The position numbers were made by a program, and so were the translations under genes. Below are positions 51,122-63,389 of a DNA stretch of 64,000 bases, piece by piece (the stretch's first letter is position 1; each line of letters starts with the position of its first letter). The DNA comes from Serripes groenlandicus (lineage: Eukaryota; Mollusca; Bivalvia; Cardiida; Cardiidae). The notes beneath the pieces were generated by a model. The model was given only the letters and a program-made list of their open reading frames with translations. It did not search any database and was not told where the DNA came from. Location of the stretch: NCBI GenBank assembly GCA_031761405.1, contig JASEVX010000010.1, positions 32,065,861-32,129,860 of the forward strand, written 5' to 3'.

Positions 51122-51338
51122 TTTACCCTTTCCCACATACAATAAAGTTGCAGCAGACAACTTTGAAGTTATCAAGTCCGAAAGATGGAAAATCTCAAAA
51201 TGATAGTATGAATATTGAATAGAGTTTAAATCATTGTGACAAATGGAATCATGAGCAATTTCTCCATTTGCCACTATGATTTCAAAAGTTGTCTGCTTCA
51301 GAGGCGTCAGAAAGCATCTACATGAGGGAAACGGTTAA
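51122..51338. mobile_element. TTAA MITE
   Basis: TTTACCCTTTCCCACATACA to CATGAGGGAAACGGTTAA. The core is reduced to ATCATGAGCAATTTC. Confidence 0.7.
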
Positions 51339-52030
51339 AGCCTTCGTAAAATTTTAAGGTAAATGCACCAGAAGCTTATTAAAACATCGAGTAAGTACCT
51401 TGTCAATGTCCGTGAACAGGCGGTAGTAATCTAGATTCCGCTATCCAATTGTTCAAAATAGCTAAATTAGCTAGCGCGTGAGTCTACAGCAGTACATGTA
51501 TTAGGAAGCAAAAACCAAATGAAAAGTATTTGTAGACAAAGACCATGGCTGTATTCATATTAAACTAACTAATCGAACACTAGGTCATGTGCTATTAAAA
51601 GCTATTATTAAACTGGTTGATCCAGTTAACAAAATCCTAGTGTAAATACTGGTGTATTGCTATTGCGAGGGAGTATTGAGAGATGGAGACCCGTGTTATC
51701 GTCAAGCTTTTTTATAAATTGTCTATTAGTATTAGTAATATATCTATTTACATTTGAAACTTATTTTCAACAATTGAGTATATGATGGGTAAATCAACAA
51801 TTTCTCTCATGTCACATTCTTTATGTATTAAAATCCATCAAGGGGCTTGTGAATTGTTCCCAACTTCACATGTAATCGCATGAGTGTGGTATTTCAATTG
51901 GTTAGATATTAATAATTTTCTGATTATGTAAGATATGATTCAACATTGTGTAATCACACAAGAAACTTATTATACTTGTGCCAAAATGACAAACATTTGT
52001 TTCTAGCTATGTTTTTTATTTAAATTTCAG

Positions 52031-52333
52031 GTATATTCAGGCCACTTAATTTGTGTTCGACCAAGCAAGAAAAACCAATTTCCTGTCCCTGATATGGGTT
52101 ATTTTAAATAGTAGACAACACCAGCAAGAAGACCTCTTGTAAGACGGGCAATTGAACTCAATGTCCCTGTACAGCTCGATACAGAAAAAGATGAAGAGGC
52201 GTTAATTCCCATCATGGAATGCGATAATGAGTCAAACCTGTCCTACACAGGCTACATTGGACCTCGTTTAGTGACCACTTATATACACATTACTAAGAAT
52301 TCAGAAATTTCTAAATTAGTTTTTGCTGGGTGA
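52031..52333 (+). pseudogene. Protein-like stretch with two adjacent stops, unidentified
   Basis: After a good acceptor (ATTTAAATTTCAG), one frame reads 'VYSGHLICVRPSKKNQFPVP', then TAG TAG at 52109-52114, then continues 'TPARRPLVRRAIELNVPVQL' and 'DTEKDEEALIPIMECDNESN' to a TGA at 52331. Composition (balanced charge, few low-complexity runs) looks like former coding sequence. I recognise no domain. It could be an exon plus chance extension, or a transposase relic. Confidence 0.3.
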
Positions 52334-52765
52334 TAAATCATGGCTGTGAGTTGTTTTACTATAGCCGGTGATTTTTGTGCTAACATTCTAGATTTCATGA
52401 AGGGAAGGAAACAACTTTCATAAGCAGAGACAATAGAAACTTGATGGATCTGACAGCTACTGTCGGAGCATATTTATGTAGTGCTGGTAAATTTGTGATT
52501 AAAAAACTCTGAAAACAGAGCTTGGCATAATAGTCATTGAAAAGAATAAATACTATTCTTTTAAGGACAGCAGTATTTAGAGAATCAATGATTGAAGACG
52601 ACACTTTAGATAAGATAATTCTGATTAACACTGAAAGTGTTTCGTTTTTTATTCATTGACTCATAATCATATGAAATAAATCCAATCATAGCTGTTATCA
52701 TTAATTTAACACATGAAGCAAATAAACTGAAAAATAAGCAAATTCTTAAAAGAATTGTAGCATAT

Positions 52766-53577
52766 TTAGCATTTTCTCACATAAATCAGACTACAGCAGA
52801 CCTTTTTGAAACCAACTCTGCAAAAACCTGTGCAACATCTATCAAAGGCCATGTAATAATTGTATACAATAGAAAACATTATGACAAAAAGAGAAATAAC
52901 TTGTCAGGGTTTACAACAATGTTATTTAAAGTTATAACGTCATCATTTTAAGTCATCTGCATGTGGGACAGGGTTAAACACTTATACATGCTTGAACATA
53001 TAGCTTTGGGAAAAAACATTTTATATTGTGACAAATGATAGTTTGATGTTATTCCTGAAAAGAAAATATTTTTGGAAAGGAAGAAATTCATCATTATCAG
53101 CATGTTCTCCTTTTCCAACAATTTTCGAGAAAAAATTGGAATGCATCTCCTAATATAATATCTGTCCATAGAAAACTTTTTAAGGATGGAAGAATTTTTT
53201 CTAATAGGAGAAATTTCTCCTTCACTACAATTATTCAAGAAGTTGTCTGCTACTCTTCCACAGCCAAGCATTACAAGTTTTGAGCATTTTAATTTAACCT
53301 GTTACCTTAAAGTAAATTTTGTACATGTAAATTATTTTTAGATTCTTTCTTAGTTATCCTTTCCCACATACAGACGCTACATCAGAAGTAGTCGGTTAGT
53401 GGTAAAGGGTTAAACATTTTCTACATGTAGATGCTTTCTGACGCCTCTGCAGCAGACAAATTTTGAAAACATTATTGCAAATGGAGAAATTGCTCAAAAT
53501 TGGCAATTTCTCCTTTTGCCACAATGTTTTCATCTCTATTAAATTCATTGAGATTTTCAGTATTTTTAGCCTACCTA
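52766..53577. mobile_element. Diverged TTAA MITEs
   Basis: 52766-52977 (ends GTGGGACAGGGTTAA, core lost). About 53354-53577 is a composite in which a 60-bp remnant (CCTTTCCCACATACAGACGC...GTAAAGGGTTAA) precedes a good left half and core (GAGAAATTGCTCAAAATTGG) that stops where element A begins. Confidence 0.6.
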
Positions 53578-54960
53578 TGCATGAAGTGCAAGGTGAGCTT
53601 TTGTGATCGCTCACCGTCCGTTGTCCGTCCGTTTACGTTTTCCTACAAACGACTTCTCCTCCTAAACCAATTAACCAAATTCAAAATAATATTACAGGAA
53701 TGTTCCTTGGGTGGATCTCTTTCAAACTTGTTCAAAGAATTCTATTCCATGCAGAACTTTGGTTGCCACGGCTACAAAAAAAGGGGAAATTAACCAAAAC
53801 TTAAAAAATCTTCTTGTCTAAGAGTAGAGGGCCCAGGCCTTTGATATGTGGTATGTAGCATCATCTAGTGGACCTCTACTAAGATTGTTCAAATAATAGC
53901 CCTGGGGTAAAAAATGACCCCATCCCAGGGGTCACTTGTTTTACATAGACTCATAAAGGGGAAAAACTTAAAACATCTTCTTGTCTAAAAGTAGAGGGCC
54001 CAGGCCTTTGATATTAAGTATGTAGCATCATCTAGTGGACTTCTACCAAGATGGTTCAAATTATAGCCCTGGGTTCAAAATGACCCCTCCCCTGGGGTCT
54101 ATTGTTTTACATAGACTCATATAGAGAAAAAACTTAACAAATCTTCTTGTCTAAAAGTAGAGGCCCCAGGTCTTTGATATTTGGTATGTAGCATCATCAA
54201 GTAGACCTCTACCAAGATTGTTCAAATAATAGCCCTGGGGTCAAAAATGACCTCTCCGGGGGTCACTTGTTTGACATAGATCGGGGAAAAACTTTAAAAA
54301 TCTTCTTGTCTCAAACTAGAAGGCCCATGCTTTTGATATTTGGTATGTAGCATCATTACATCTAGTGGACTTCTACCTAGATTGTTCAAATTATAGCCCT
54401 GGGGTCACTTGTTTTACATAGACTCATATAGGGAAAAAACTTAAAAAGTCTTCTTGTCTAAAAGATATTTGGTATGTAGCATCATCTAGTGAACCTCTAC
54501 CAAGCCTGTTCAAATAATAGCCCTGGTGTCAAAAATGACCTCTCTCCGGGGGTCACTTGTTTTACATAGACTCATTTAGGGGAAAAACTTTAAAAATCTT
54601 CTTGTCTAAAAGTAGAGGGCCCTGGCCTGTGATATTTGGTATGTAGCATCATCTAGTGGACCTCTACCAAGATTGTTCAAATTATAGCCATGGGGTAAAA
54701 AATGACCCCTCCCTCTGGTCACTTGTTTTACATAGATAGGGAAAAAACTTTAAAAATGTTCTTGTCTAAAAGATATTTGGTATGTAGCATCATCTAGTGG
54801 ACCTCTACCAAGATCGTTCAAATTATAGCACTGGGGTCAAAAATGAGCCCTCGCTGGGGGTCACTTGTTTTTCATAAACTCATATAGGGGAAAAAACACT
54901 GAAAACTTTTTAAGTTTGATTAAATCAGGTGAGCAATATAGGACCATTATGGTCCTCTTA
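53578..54960 (+). mobile_element. Hairpin-ended, HINE-like element A
   Basis: 5' end AGCCTACCTATGCATGAAGT...AAGGTGAGC, short GTCCGTTGTCCGTCCG run. The interior is about seven ~160-bp repeats ('TTTGATATTTGGTATGTAGC', 'CATCTAGTGGACCTCTACCA', 'TAGCCCTGGGGTCA') unrelated to those of element E. 3' end CAGGTGAGCAATAT then hairpin GGACCA-TTA-TGGTCC and CTCTTA. Confidence 0.75.
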
Positions 54961-55007
54961 TTAATTATACATGTACATATATACCATATATAGTACTTTC
55001 TCTTTAC

Positions 55008-55236
55008 TTAACCCTTTCCAACCTGGAACAAATCTGCAGCAAACCACTTTGAAAACATTTTGGTTTTATTTTGGAAAATGTATTAATAGGAAAGTGTAAT
55101 TATTTGATAGAGTAAACAAATTGTGATAAAGGGGAAAATTGTTCATCATGAACAATATGTCCTTTTGTCACAATGTTTTTCAAAAATGTTCTTATGCAGA
55201 GGTGGCAGAAAGCATCTACATGTCGAAAAGGATTAA
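55008..55236. mobile_element. TTAA MITE between hairpin-ended elements
   Basis: TTAACCCTTTCCAACCTGGA to GTCGAAAAGGATTAA, core AAAATTGTTCATCATGAACAAT. A half copy follows at about 55240-55370. Confidence 0.75.
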
Positions 55237-55508
55237 TCCTTAACCACTTACAGACTACTTCTGATGTGTCCAATGAAATGAACACATACATTTCTCATTA
55301 TGAATATTTTTTATTTTCCAACTAAGATTTTAGTAATCACCTTCAAATTCCTTGTATGTGAAAATGGGTTAATAAATGCTTCTCATATGCCATTTTATCA
55401 TATATATTAGATTATTTTTCAAAGCTTTGTGTGTAAAATATTTTCTTTCACAATATCTACAACAATTAAAGTTAAGATTTGAGCTTTAATGTTACACTTT
55501 TACTTTTC

Positions 55509-56269
55509 AGCTCACTTGTGCACAAAGTGCTCAATGTGAGCAATTGTGATCACATTTTGTCCTGCGCCTGTCCGTCGTCAACAATTGCCTTGTTAACACT
55601 CTACAGGCTACGTTTTGCATCAGATCTTCATAGACGTATATCAGATCATTTATCTCTATCAGATCTTGGACAAGTTAGAATATGGGTCATATTGGGTCAG
55701 AAACTAGGTCACTAGGCCAAATTGAAAGGAAATCGTGTTAACACTCTGGATGCTGCAGCATGTTCAAACCTTTTCAGATGTTTGTCTTGATGATATGTAG
55801 TCCCTATTTCAAATATTGGTCCTGTCTTTTTTAAAAACTAGGTCACTAGGACAAATTGAAGGAAAATCGAGTTAACACCGTAGAAGCCGAATTTTGCTTC
55901 AGCATCTTCAAATTTTGTCAGAATGTTTCTCTGAATAATATCTAGGTCAAGGTCGAATATGAGTCATGCCTGATCAAAAACTAGGTCACTAGGCCAAATT
56001 GAAGGAAAAAGTTGTTAAAACTCTGGAGGCCGCATTTCTACTATGAGCAAGTTGAAACTTTGTCAGAAGGATTGTCTTGATGATATCTAGTCCATGTTCG
56101 AATATGGGTCATATCAGGTAAAACAAAACATAGGTCAAGAGGCCAAATACAGGAACATCTTGTTAACACTGGAGGTTGCATTTTAAATCTTTGTCAGAAT
56201 AATTGTCTTGATGTGTTTTGCATTAGAAATCATTCAGGTGAGCGATCTAGGGCCATAATGGCCCTCTTG
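55509..56269 (+). mobile_element. Hairpin-ended, HINE-like element B
   Basis: 5' end AGCTCACTTGTGCACAAAGT...CAATGTGAGC. Interior is four ~170-bp repeats ('AACTAGGTCACTAGGCCAAA', 'GTTAACACTCTGGAGGC', 'TTGTCTTGATGATATCTAGT'). 3' end CAGGTGAGCGATCTA then GGGCCA-TAA-TGGCCC and CTCTTG. Confidence 0.75.
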
Positions 56270-56292
56270 TTTAAAGATCAATTTCAAACCAA

Positions 56293-56757
56293 AGGCTCAA
56301 GGTGTTCCATTGTGATCACTCACTGTACGGCGTACGTCAAACGGTCAAATATTCTCTGAAACTGCTGATGCGATATTAACCAAACTTGACATGAATGTTA
56401 CTTTGGTGACCCTCATTAAAAATTGTTCAACAATTTATTTTATACCTATAAATTGGTTTGCTGCGGTTTCAGAATGGGGTGGAAATTGCAAAACTTTAAA
56501 AATTGTTCTCCTGTGAAACCGCTTCTTCGAATTCCAAGATGTTCTATGGGTGACCCTCTACAAAATGGTTCAAGACATATTGATTGGGTGAAAAGGGTAG
56601 TCACCAAGTGGCATCAGAAAAGGGCTGGAATAATCGTCTGTTTTAGGGATAGAATTAAACAGAAATGTGACCCCCTACAATATTTGTACCAGCCGTTCAG
56701 ACCGGTTTTAAAAGGTAGTCGCCAGGTGACATCAGAAAAGGGGTGAAAAGAAGAAAT
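56293..56757 (+). mobile_element. Hairpin-ended element C, 3'-truncated
   Basis: GGCTCAAGGTGTTCCATTGTGATCACTC matches the start of the family in two parts (GCTCAAGGTG and TTGTGATCACTC). A short interior follows and no 3' hairpin. It starts 24 bp after element B ends. Confidence 0.55.
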
Positions 56758-56879
56758 TACCCAATGACCCCCGTCTAGTCAAATACTTTTAAAAATCAAC
56801 TGTAATTGCCAAATTATGCTGTTTAATTTTAAGTGTTTTTTCGTAAATAGGTAGCACCCATAGATATATTATGCACAAT

Positions 56880-59850
56880 TGATTACTACCATAGTATGAG
56901 TCATATTCTACAGAACAAGAATCGAATTGAAAACAACTCTGACCTTTTCGTTTGACAGAAATATTTTACATTGAAATGGGAGATACCTCTTAAAATAGAC
57001 AACATAGAGGTTTTTGCCAATTTTCAACATAAATTCTTCCTTCAAAACAATATTGATATCAAACAATGCTTACCAACATCTTATAAGCCAATTTCTACAC
57101 ATCAAAATTATAATTTTTGAAAAGACTGCCTTTCCATTATATTAGGTATCTTTCACTTTGTAAAGGGAGATATTTCTAAACTTCGTCAAAATTGCCAATT
57201 TGCTCATTTTCAACATAAATGTTCAAAATATAGGCAGTTTGATATGGAATATTGATAACCACCATCTTATGAGTCATATTCTACAGAACAAGAATCGAAT
57301 TTAAAACAACTCTGGATCTTTCGTTTGACAGAAATATTTCACATTGAAAAGGGAGATAAGTCTTAAAATAGACAAAATAGAGATTTTTGCACATTTCCGA
57401 CAAAGTTTTCACTTAAAACAAGAGGGCCATGATGGCCCTGGATCGCTCACCTGATTTTTTTTTTCAATTTAACTATATAAGCCCCGCCCCCTGGCGGCCA
57501 TAGTTTCTGATGGAGGGTCACCCTAGGAACATTTCTACAAAATTATTTGAAAATCGGCCTGACACTTTCGGAGAAGAAGATTTTTTAAGTTTTCACTATA
57601 GCCATATAAGGCAAAATAGCCCGCCCCCCCCTGGCCGCCATGTTTTTCGACCAATCAACAGGGCTTGAAGGAATCTGATAGAGGGTCACACTAGGAACAT
57701 TTCTACAAAATTATTTAAAAATCAGCCTGACACTTTCGGAGGAGAAGATTTTTTAAGTTTTCACTATAGCCATATAAGGCAAAAATAGCCCTGCCCCCTG
57801 GTGGCCATGTTTTTTTACCAATCAACATGGCTTGAAGGAATCTGAAAGTGGGTCACTTAAGGAACATTTCTACAAAATTATTTGAAAATTGGCCTGACAC
57901 TTTCGGAGAAGAAGATTTTTTAAGTTTTCACTATAGCCATATAAGGCAAAATAGCCCTGCCCCCCCCCCCCCTAGCGGCCATGTTTTTCAACCAATCAAC
58001 ATGGCTTGAAGGAATCTGATAGAGGGTCATCCAAGGAACATTTCTACAAAATTATTTGAAAATCGTTCTGACACTTTCGGAGGAGAAGATTTTTTAAGTT
58101 TTCACTATAACCATATAAGGCAAAATAGCCCCGCCCCATGGCAGCCATGTTTTTTGACCAATCAACATGGCTTGAAGGAATCTGATACAGGGTCTTCCAA
58201 GGAACATTTCTACAAAATTATTTGAAAATCGGCCAGACACTTTCGGAGAAGAAGATTTTTTAAGTTTTCACTATAGCCATATAAGGCAAAATAGCCCCGC
58301 CCCCCCTGGCGGCCATGTTTTTCGACCAATCAACATGGCTTCAATGAATCTTATAGAGGGTCATACAAGGAACATTTCTACAAAATTATTTGAAAATCTG
58401 CCAACCAGTTTGGGAGAAGAAGAATTTTGAAGTTTTTTTCATTTCGTTGCCATGGAAACCAGAATTCTGCATGGATCCCAAAAATTTGAAGGAAATCTGG
58501 TGAGGTCATTGAGAGGATGCTTTCTGTGAAGTTTCATCCCAATTGACCCACTGGTTACTGAGGAGAAGAAGTTGACGCACGACGCACGACGCACGATGGA
58601 CGACGGACGCCGGACAAAAGGCAATCACAATAACTCACCTTGAGCAAAGCTCAGGTGAGCTAAAAACACTTGATATCAAACAATGCTTACCAACATCTAA
58701 TAAATTTATAATGCATATTCTACAGAAAAAGAATATAATTTAACACAACCCCTGGTTATTTCGTCTTAACAGAAATAGTTCACATTAAAAAGGGAGATAT
58801 CCCTAAAATTTCACAAAATGGCAAATTTCTGCCCATTTTCCACAAAGATTTTCACTAAAAATCAAAGTTGATGTTGATATAGTGAATACTTTCAACTAAT
58901 AAGACTTATTTTACAGAACAAAAAAAATCAAATATATGAAACCGTATGCCATTCCAACATACAACACATTTGCAACAGACGACTTTGAATATATCAACCC
59001 AAAAATAGGACAAATTTCTTTAAGTGAAGATACATGTATAATTACTTGAAAAAAGTTGAAAACATTATGACAATAGAAGAAATTGCTTGTCATTATATCG
59101 AACAGTGATTACTTTCAACTTATAGGACTTATTCTACAGAAAAAAATCAAATATTAGGAAACTGTCCCTTTTGTTTATCCCTTTTCCATATTCAACAAAT
59201 TTGCAGCAGACTACTTTAAAAATTGATATTATAACTGGAAAAAGTTGGAAATATTACGAAAATTGCTTGTCATAATGTTTTCAAATTCATCTAAAGTATA
59301 AAACAAAACTTGATAACACACAGTAATTGCTATCATATAATAATTCATATTCTATACTGTAGATATGCAGTAAACTTCTTTTGAATGAAATTCATTAACA
59401 CATTTCACTGCCTGATGCCTTTATACTAATTAGTTTTGTTCAAATGGAAGATATCCTCATTGAAACTAAATAAGCAGACAACTTTCGAAAACATTTTGGC
59501 AAAATCAGAAACTTTTCATTCATTTTGTCCTCGGCATGAAAAGGGAGATAGATACCTTTAACAAGAATGCCATTTGAGTACATTTTTAACATCAATTGCA
59601 ATTAAATTTCAATCATGATCATGAAAAAGACGATTTTTATCTATTAAATTACATCCTACAGAACAAAATTCAATTATTTAAACAAAATATGCCTACTATT
59701 AAACAGAAATAATTCATGCAAAAAAGGGAGGTAATTTCCAATTTGATAAAGTTAACTTGCTATTTCAGACTGTTTTCAACATGAATTTTCATAATTAAAA
59801 TTATCCACTAAATCATGATTATTGTTGACATTTATTCGTTAATTTTCTAC
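56880..59850 (+). repeat. Diverged monomer array (~190-230 bp units)
   Basis: Units share 'GAGTCATATTCTACAGAACA', 'TTGACAGAAATATTTCACAT', 'AAGGGAGATA', 'TTTTTGC.CATTTTCAACA' and 'TTGATATCAAACAATGCTTA' in order. Element D interrupts one unit. After 58900 the units mix with MITE halves (about 58945-59090 and 59177-59285). Confidence 0.65.
57420..58662 (-). mobile_element. Hairpin-ended, HINE-like element D
   Basis: Reverse-oriented close relative of element E: minus-strand 5' end at 58662 (AGCTCACCTGAGCTTTGCTC), GTCCGTCGTGCGTCG run, the same ~190-bp interior repeats, and 3' hairpin GGGCCA-TCA-TGGCCC at 57425-57439. Flanked by AAAAC at 57415-57419 and 58663-58667, a candidate target duplication. 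Confidence 0.8.
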
Positions 59851-59909
59851 ACAACCAGAAACAAATATGAATTCTTAGAAAACTTTAAAACCATCTCTGA
59901 AGACTAGAA

Positions 59910-60133
59910 TATTTATTTATTGGGGTTTTACGCCACTTTCAACATTATTTCAGTTATATCATGGCGACAGTTCACTTATTCATGATCCCTGGGTAAACAA
60001 ACCAGTACTAGGCTAGAAAATGTGCCTTGCCCAAGGGCACTCCACCATGACCGTAGTGCCGCGACTGGGGATCGAACCCGGGACACCCGGTTTCGAAATC
60101 CCCGACGCTAACCACTCGACCACAGCAGATTCC
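59910..60133 (-). mobile_element. SINE with 11-bp target-site duplication
   Basis: GAAGACTAGAA at 59899-59909 and 60134-60144. Same subfamily as 4757-4978 with A box (RC of CTAACCACTCGACC) and B box (RC of GGGGATCGAACCC) intact. Full length. Confidence 0.9.
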
Positions 60134-60357
60134 GAAGACTAGAAGAATTAAGGGAGAACATTCTTCATTTGAACACAATTTAATTTTTAAACATATACAA
60201 CGTAAATTAATATTCAAATGCCTTCTTTGTACAATTTTGAAATTTAATTATTTTATCATTTACCCCTTTTTGTTATGAACACGATTTTCTTCATCTGTAA
60301 ATTTAGTTCATACAGAACATATTTCAATCATCAAAAATGTATCTAGTCATGGACTAT

Positions 60358-60525
60358 TGAAATTATTGTGGCAAAAGAACAAATTTCTCATACTGAGCAA
60401 ATTCTCCTTTTGCCATAATGTTTTCAACTTGATTTTATGTTTGTCCAATCATTTATAGAAGGTTCCCATATGTATTACTAAATGTTTCAGATGCTGCACA
60501 CTTGCTGTGTGTGGGAAAGGGTTAA
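60358..60525. mobile_element. TTAA MITE, right part
   Basis: Core CAAATTTCTCATACTGAGCAAATT and right end GTGTGGGAAAGGGTTAA. The left arm is missing. Confidence 0.65.
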
Positions 60526-61165
60526 ACAACTCTATTTTTGTGCCTATATTTGTATTGAAAAAACTCTTTAATTTGACAACATTGCCAATGTCAACATGTA
60601 GAAAACAGTTTCATAACTAAAAGGTTGATAGATAATATTTTATGCTAACAACCATCAATGGAAGCAATTTCAATTTGACCATAACAAAGACTTTTATAAA
60701 TACTACCGGTTCATTTAATAATAATGTTCACGTCATGATCTTCAGCCTTAAATTACCTGTTACTTGTAATTGTTCATTTTTGACATTCTGCACAGCAGGC
60801 TATTCTGGTATAAAATGTATAAAGAAATGTTCTCTACTGGGTAGAGAAATTGCTCAAAATTAAAAACATCTTCTTTTCCCACAATACTTTCAATTGTTTA
60901 TCACAATGAAGCTTACAGACGTTCTTATATTATCATTATGTCCTAATATTTGTTCATAGAAGATGACTCTTTTAAATATATTGTATCAGCTAAACAGTTT
61001 AATAACTTGGAAAGGAGAATATGCCCAATTGCAATAAACATGTATAAACATACACAATAGTGAAATATTATTACAATTGATAGTGCAGTTTTACACAGAG
61101 CATATACTTGAAATAAAACAGATTTTGTAGTGTTTAAATGTGCTGATAATATTTCAGGAAATTAG

Positions 61166-61395
61166 ATAACCGCTTCCCTCATATAGACGCTTTCTGACGA
61201 CTCTGCAGCAAACAGCTTTTTGAAAACATAGTGACAAAAGAAGAAATTGCTCAAAACGAGCAATTTCTCCTTTTGCCACAATGTCTTCCACTTTTAGTCA
61301 TATGTTATCCATTTAATTTATAGAGATTTTTTATTTTAGACAAAATATGTTCAAAGTCGTCTGCTGCAGAATTGTCGTATAAGGGAAAGGGTTAA
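61166..61395. mobile_element. TTAA MITE, near complete
   Basis: GATAACCGCTTCCCTCATAT to AAGGGAAAGGGTTAA, core GAAATTGCTCAAAACGAGCAATTTC split around AAAAC. Another half copy is at 61859-62031. Confidence 0.8.
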
Positions 61396-62162
61396 ACTGA
61401 TGGTCTATTAGCCCTATGAACACAACTACTGTTGACATTTTCAAGCAGATGATGTTTTAAACTTTGAAAATATCAATCTAAAAGAGGGAATTGCTCCAAA
61501 CAGGACATTTCTACATTGCTGACAAGGCTGTCAAACCTATATAAAATGTTTACTTCAATTTTCAAGATGTAGAACTGTATGATATCTTGCTAGCAGATGG
61601 AATTTCACTTTTAACTGGCTAAGTCTTCATTATTATTTCCAACAGTCATTAAAATTAACTTTTAATCGAATTTGTACCCAAATAGTTTTTAACTTGACAA
61701 GCTACAACAGTAAATGTTCAGAGTGAATAAAACACTCCCTGTATTTGCTCTTCAATCCTCTTACTAGAGAACAGAATCTTCATTTGGGCAAGAATGATGA
61801 AAGAAATAAAAAAAAGTTATTACATTTAATATCAAGTCTCTTTTTACTCTTTACTACATGCAAAGGCATATTAACACATCTGCAAACAGTATTTCATGAT
61901 GAGCAATTTCTCTGTTTACCTCAATGATTTTAACTCTATCCAAATATTATGCTTTCATTTTCAGAGAAATTCCTTATTCTTGCTAGATGATGTCAATCAT
62001 CTGCTGCAGGTGACCTTTAACTGGGAAAGGGTTGACCAAATATATTTTAAATTTGTATTTGACATACTGACATATTTGTGAAACACTATGGGGAAAAAAG
62101 CAATTACGTATGAAAGACGCTAAAAGTTGAAACATACTTAATAACAAAAATATAAAAATAGG

Positions 62163-62357
62163 AATCCAATGTAGCCAAGTGGTTATCTTTGGGGATTGGA
62201 GAACAGGTCATCCAAGGTTCCATCCCCACTTGCAAAAGTCATTGTAGAGTGCTCTTTGGCAAGGCCTAGTATTGGTTTGCTACCCTGAGATCACAAAATA
62301 AGTGTACTATTGCCATGCTATAACTAAAATAATGTGATGTCAGCATTAAAGTTTTAA
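62163..62357 (+). mobile_element. Old SINE copy
   Basis: Head AATCCAATGTAGCCAAGTGG, decayed B box AGGTTCCATCCCC, body 'CCTAGTATTGGTTTGCTACC', tail AATAATGTGATGTCAGCATTAAAG. Clearly more diverged than 4757-4978. Confidence 0.65.
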
Positions 62358-62620
62358 ACTCATTTAAACCTTAGAGTGGAAAATAGTTTGTGTACCCTAA
62401 ATAGGCTTATTTGTATAATAAAAGTTATTTATTAAAGTTAAATTTGCATCTCTGGTAAATTTCAAATAATGTTACCTGAAGAAAGCGTTGTATATTTCAT
62501 ATGGTGTCTCATCACCAATTTGCCACACATTTCCTGCAAAGTTTATATTAATTATGTAAAACAAATTTTATAAAACAGGCCTTTGCAGGACAGCTTATCT
62601 CCAGCGGGTATCACTAAACA

Positions 62621-63022
62621 GAGTCTGGTAGTCCGGTAGAGTCCTGAGATTAAATATCCCACTCTATCATACTTTTGTTGTGTTTTTTTCGTTAGACATG
62701 AATGAATTCAAGTATTATTGCATGATATAAAAAAATAAATATAATATGTATTTGCATATTTTAGTTCATTTTCATATGAATATACTAATCTGGTAGAGTA
62801 TGGTAGAGTCCGGCGGAGTCTGGTGATAAAATATACCATTTAATCATAGTTTTGACATGTATTTTCATTGCAAGGAATGAATTAAAGTGTTTTTGCATCA
62901 TATAAATAAAAACATTTCATGTATCTGCCTTATTTAGTTCATTTTCGTATGTATTAACCAAATTACCACAGTGGTATTCGTTAAAGTAATATACATAGAC
63001 TCTACCGGACTCTACCAGACTC
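62621..63022. mobile_element. TIR element with GAGTCTGGTAG ends
   Basis: GAGTCTGGTAGTCCGGTAGA at 62621 is inverted as TCTACCGGACTCTACCAGAC ending 63022. Inside, a ~180-bp sequence is present twice ('TATTTTAGTTCATTTTC.TATG', 'TTGCAT.ATATAAA'), each headed by GGTAGAGTCC. Non-coding. Confidence 0.7.
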
Positions 63023-63389
63023 ACTGCAATAGCTAGATCAAAAACAGAATAAAATATGGTAAACAAAATGATTTTTTCATTCATACAGACTCTTTAGTGA
63101 CACCTATCTCCAGCTTGGGGTTTGATTGTAAATCTTAGATTTATGTAAATGTTTGTCACTGCAAGCTAAAATGGACATATTACAAATAACTTCTAGCACT
63201 ATGTAATAGTGTTTTGAAGAAATACTCAGAAATCTGATCAATAACATTAACATATGACAATAAATGGAAAATTTGATTGTTTGAGCTATTTATCATTTAT
63301 TAACAATGTTTCAAAAGCAGTCTGCTGCAGAAAGTGTCAGAAGTTATCTGTTTCAGAGAAGGGGTTAAAACATTTCTCAAAAAATTCGT

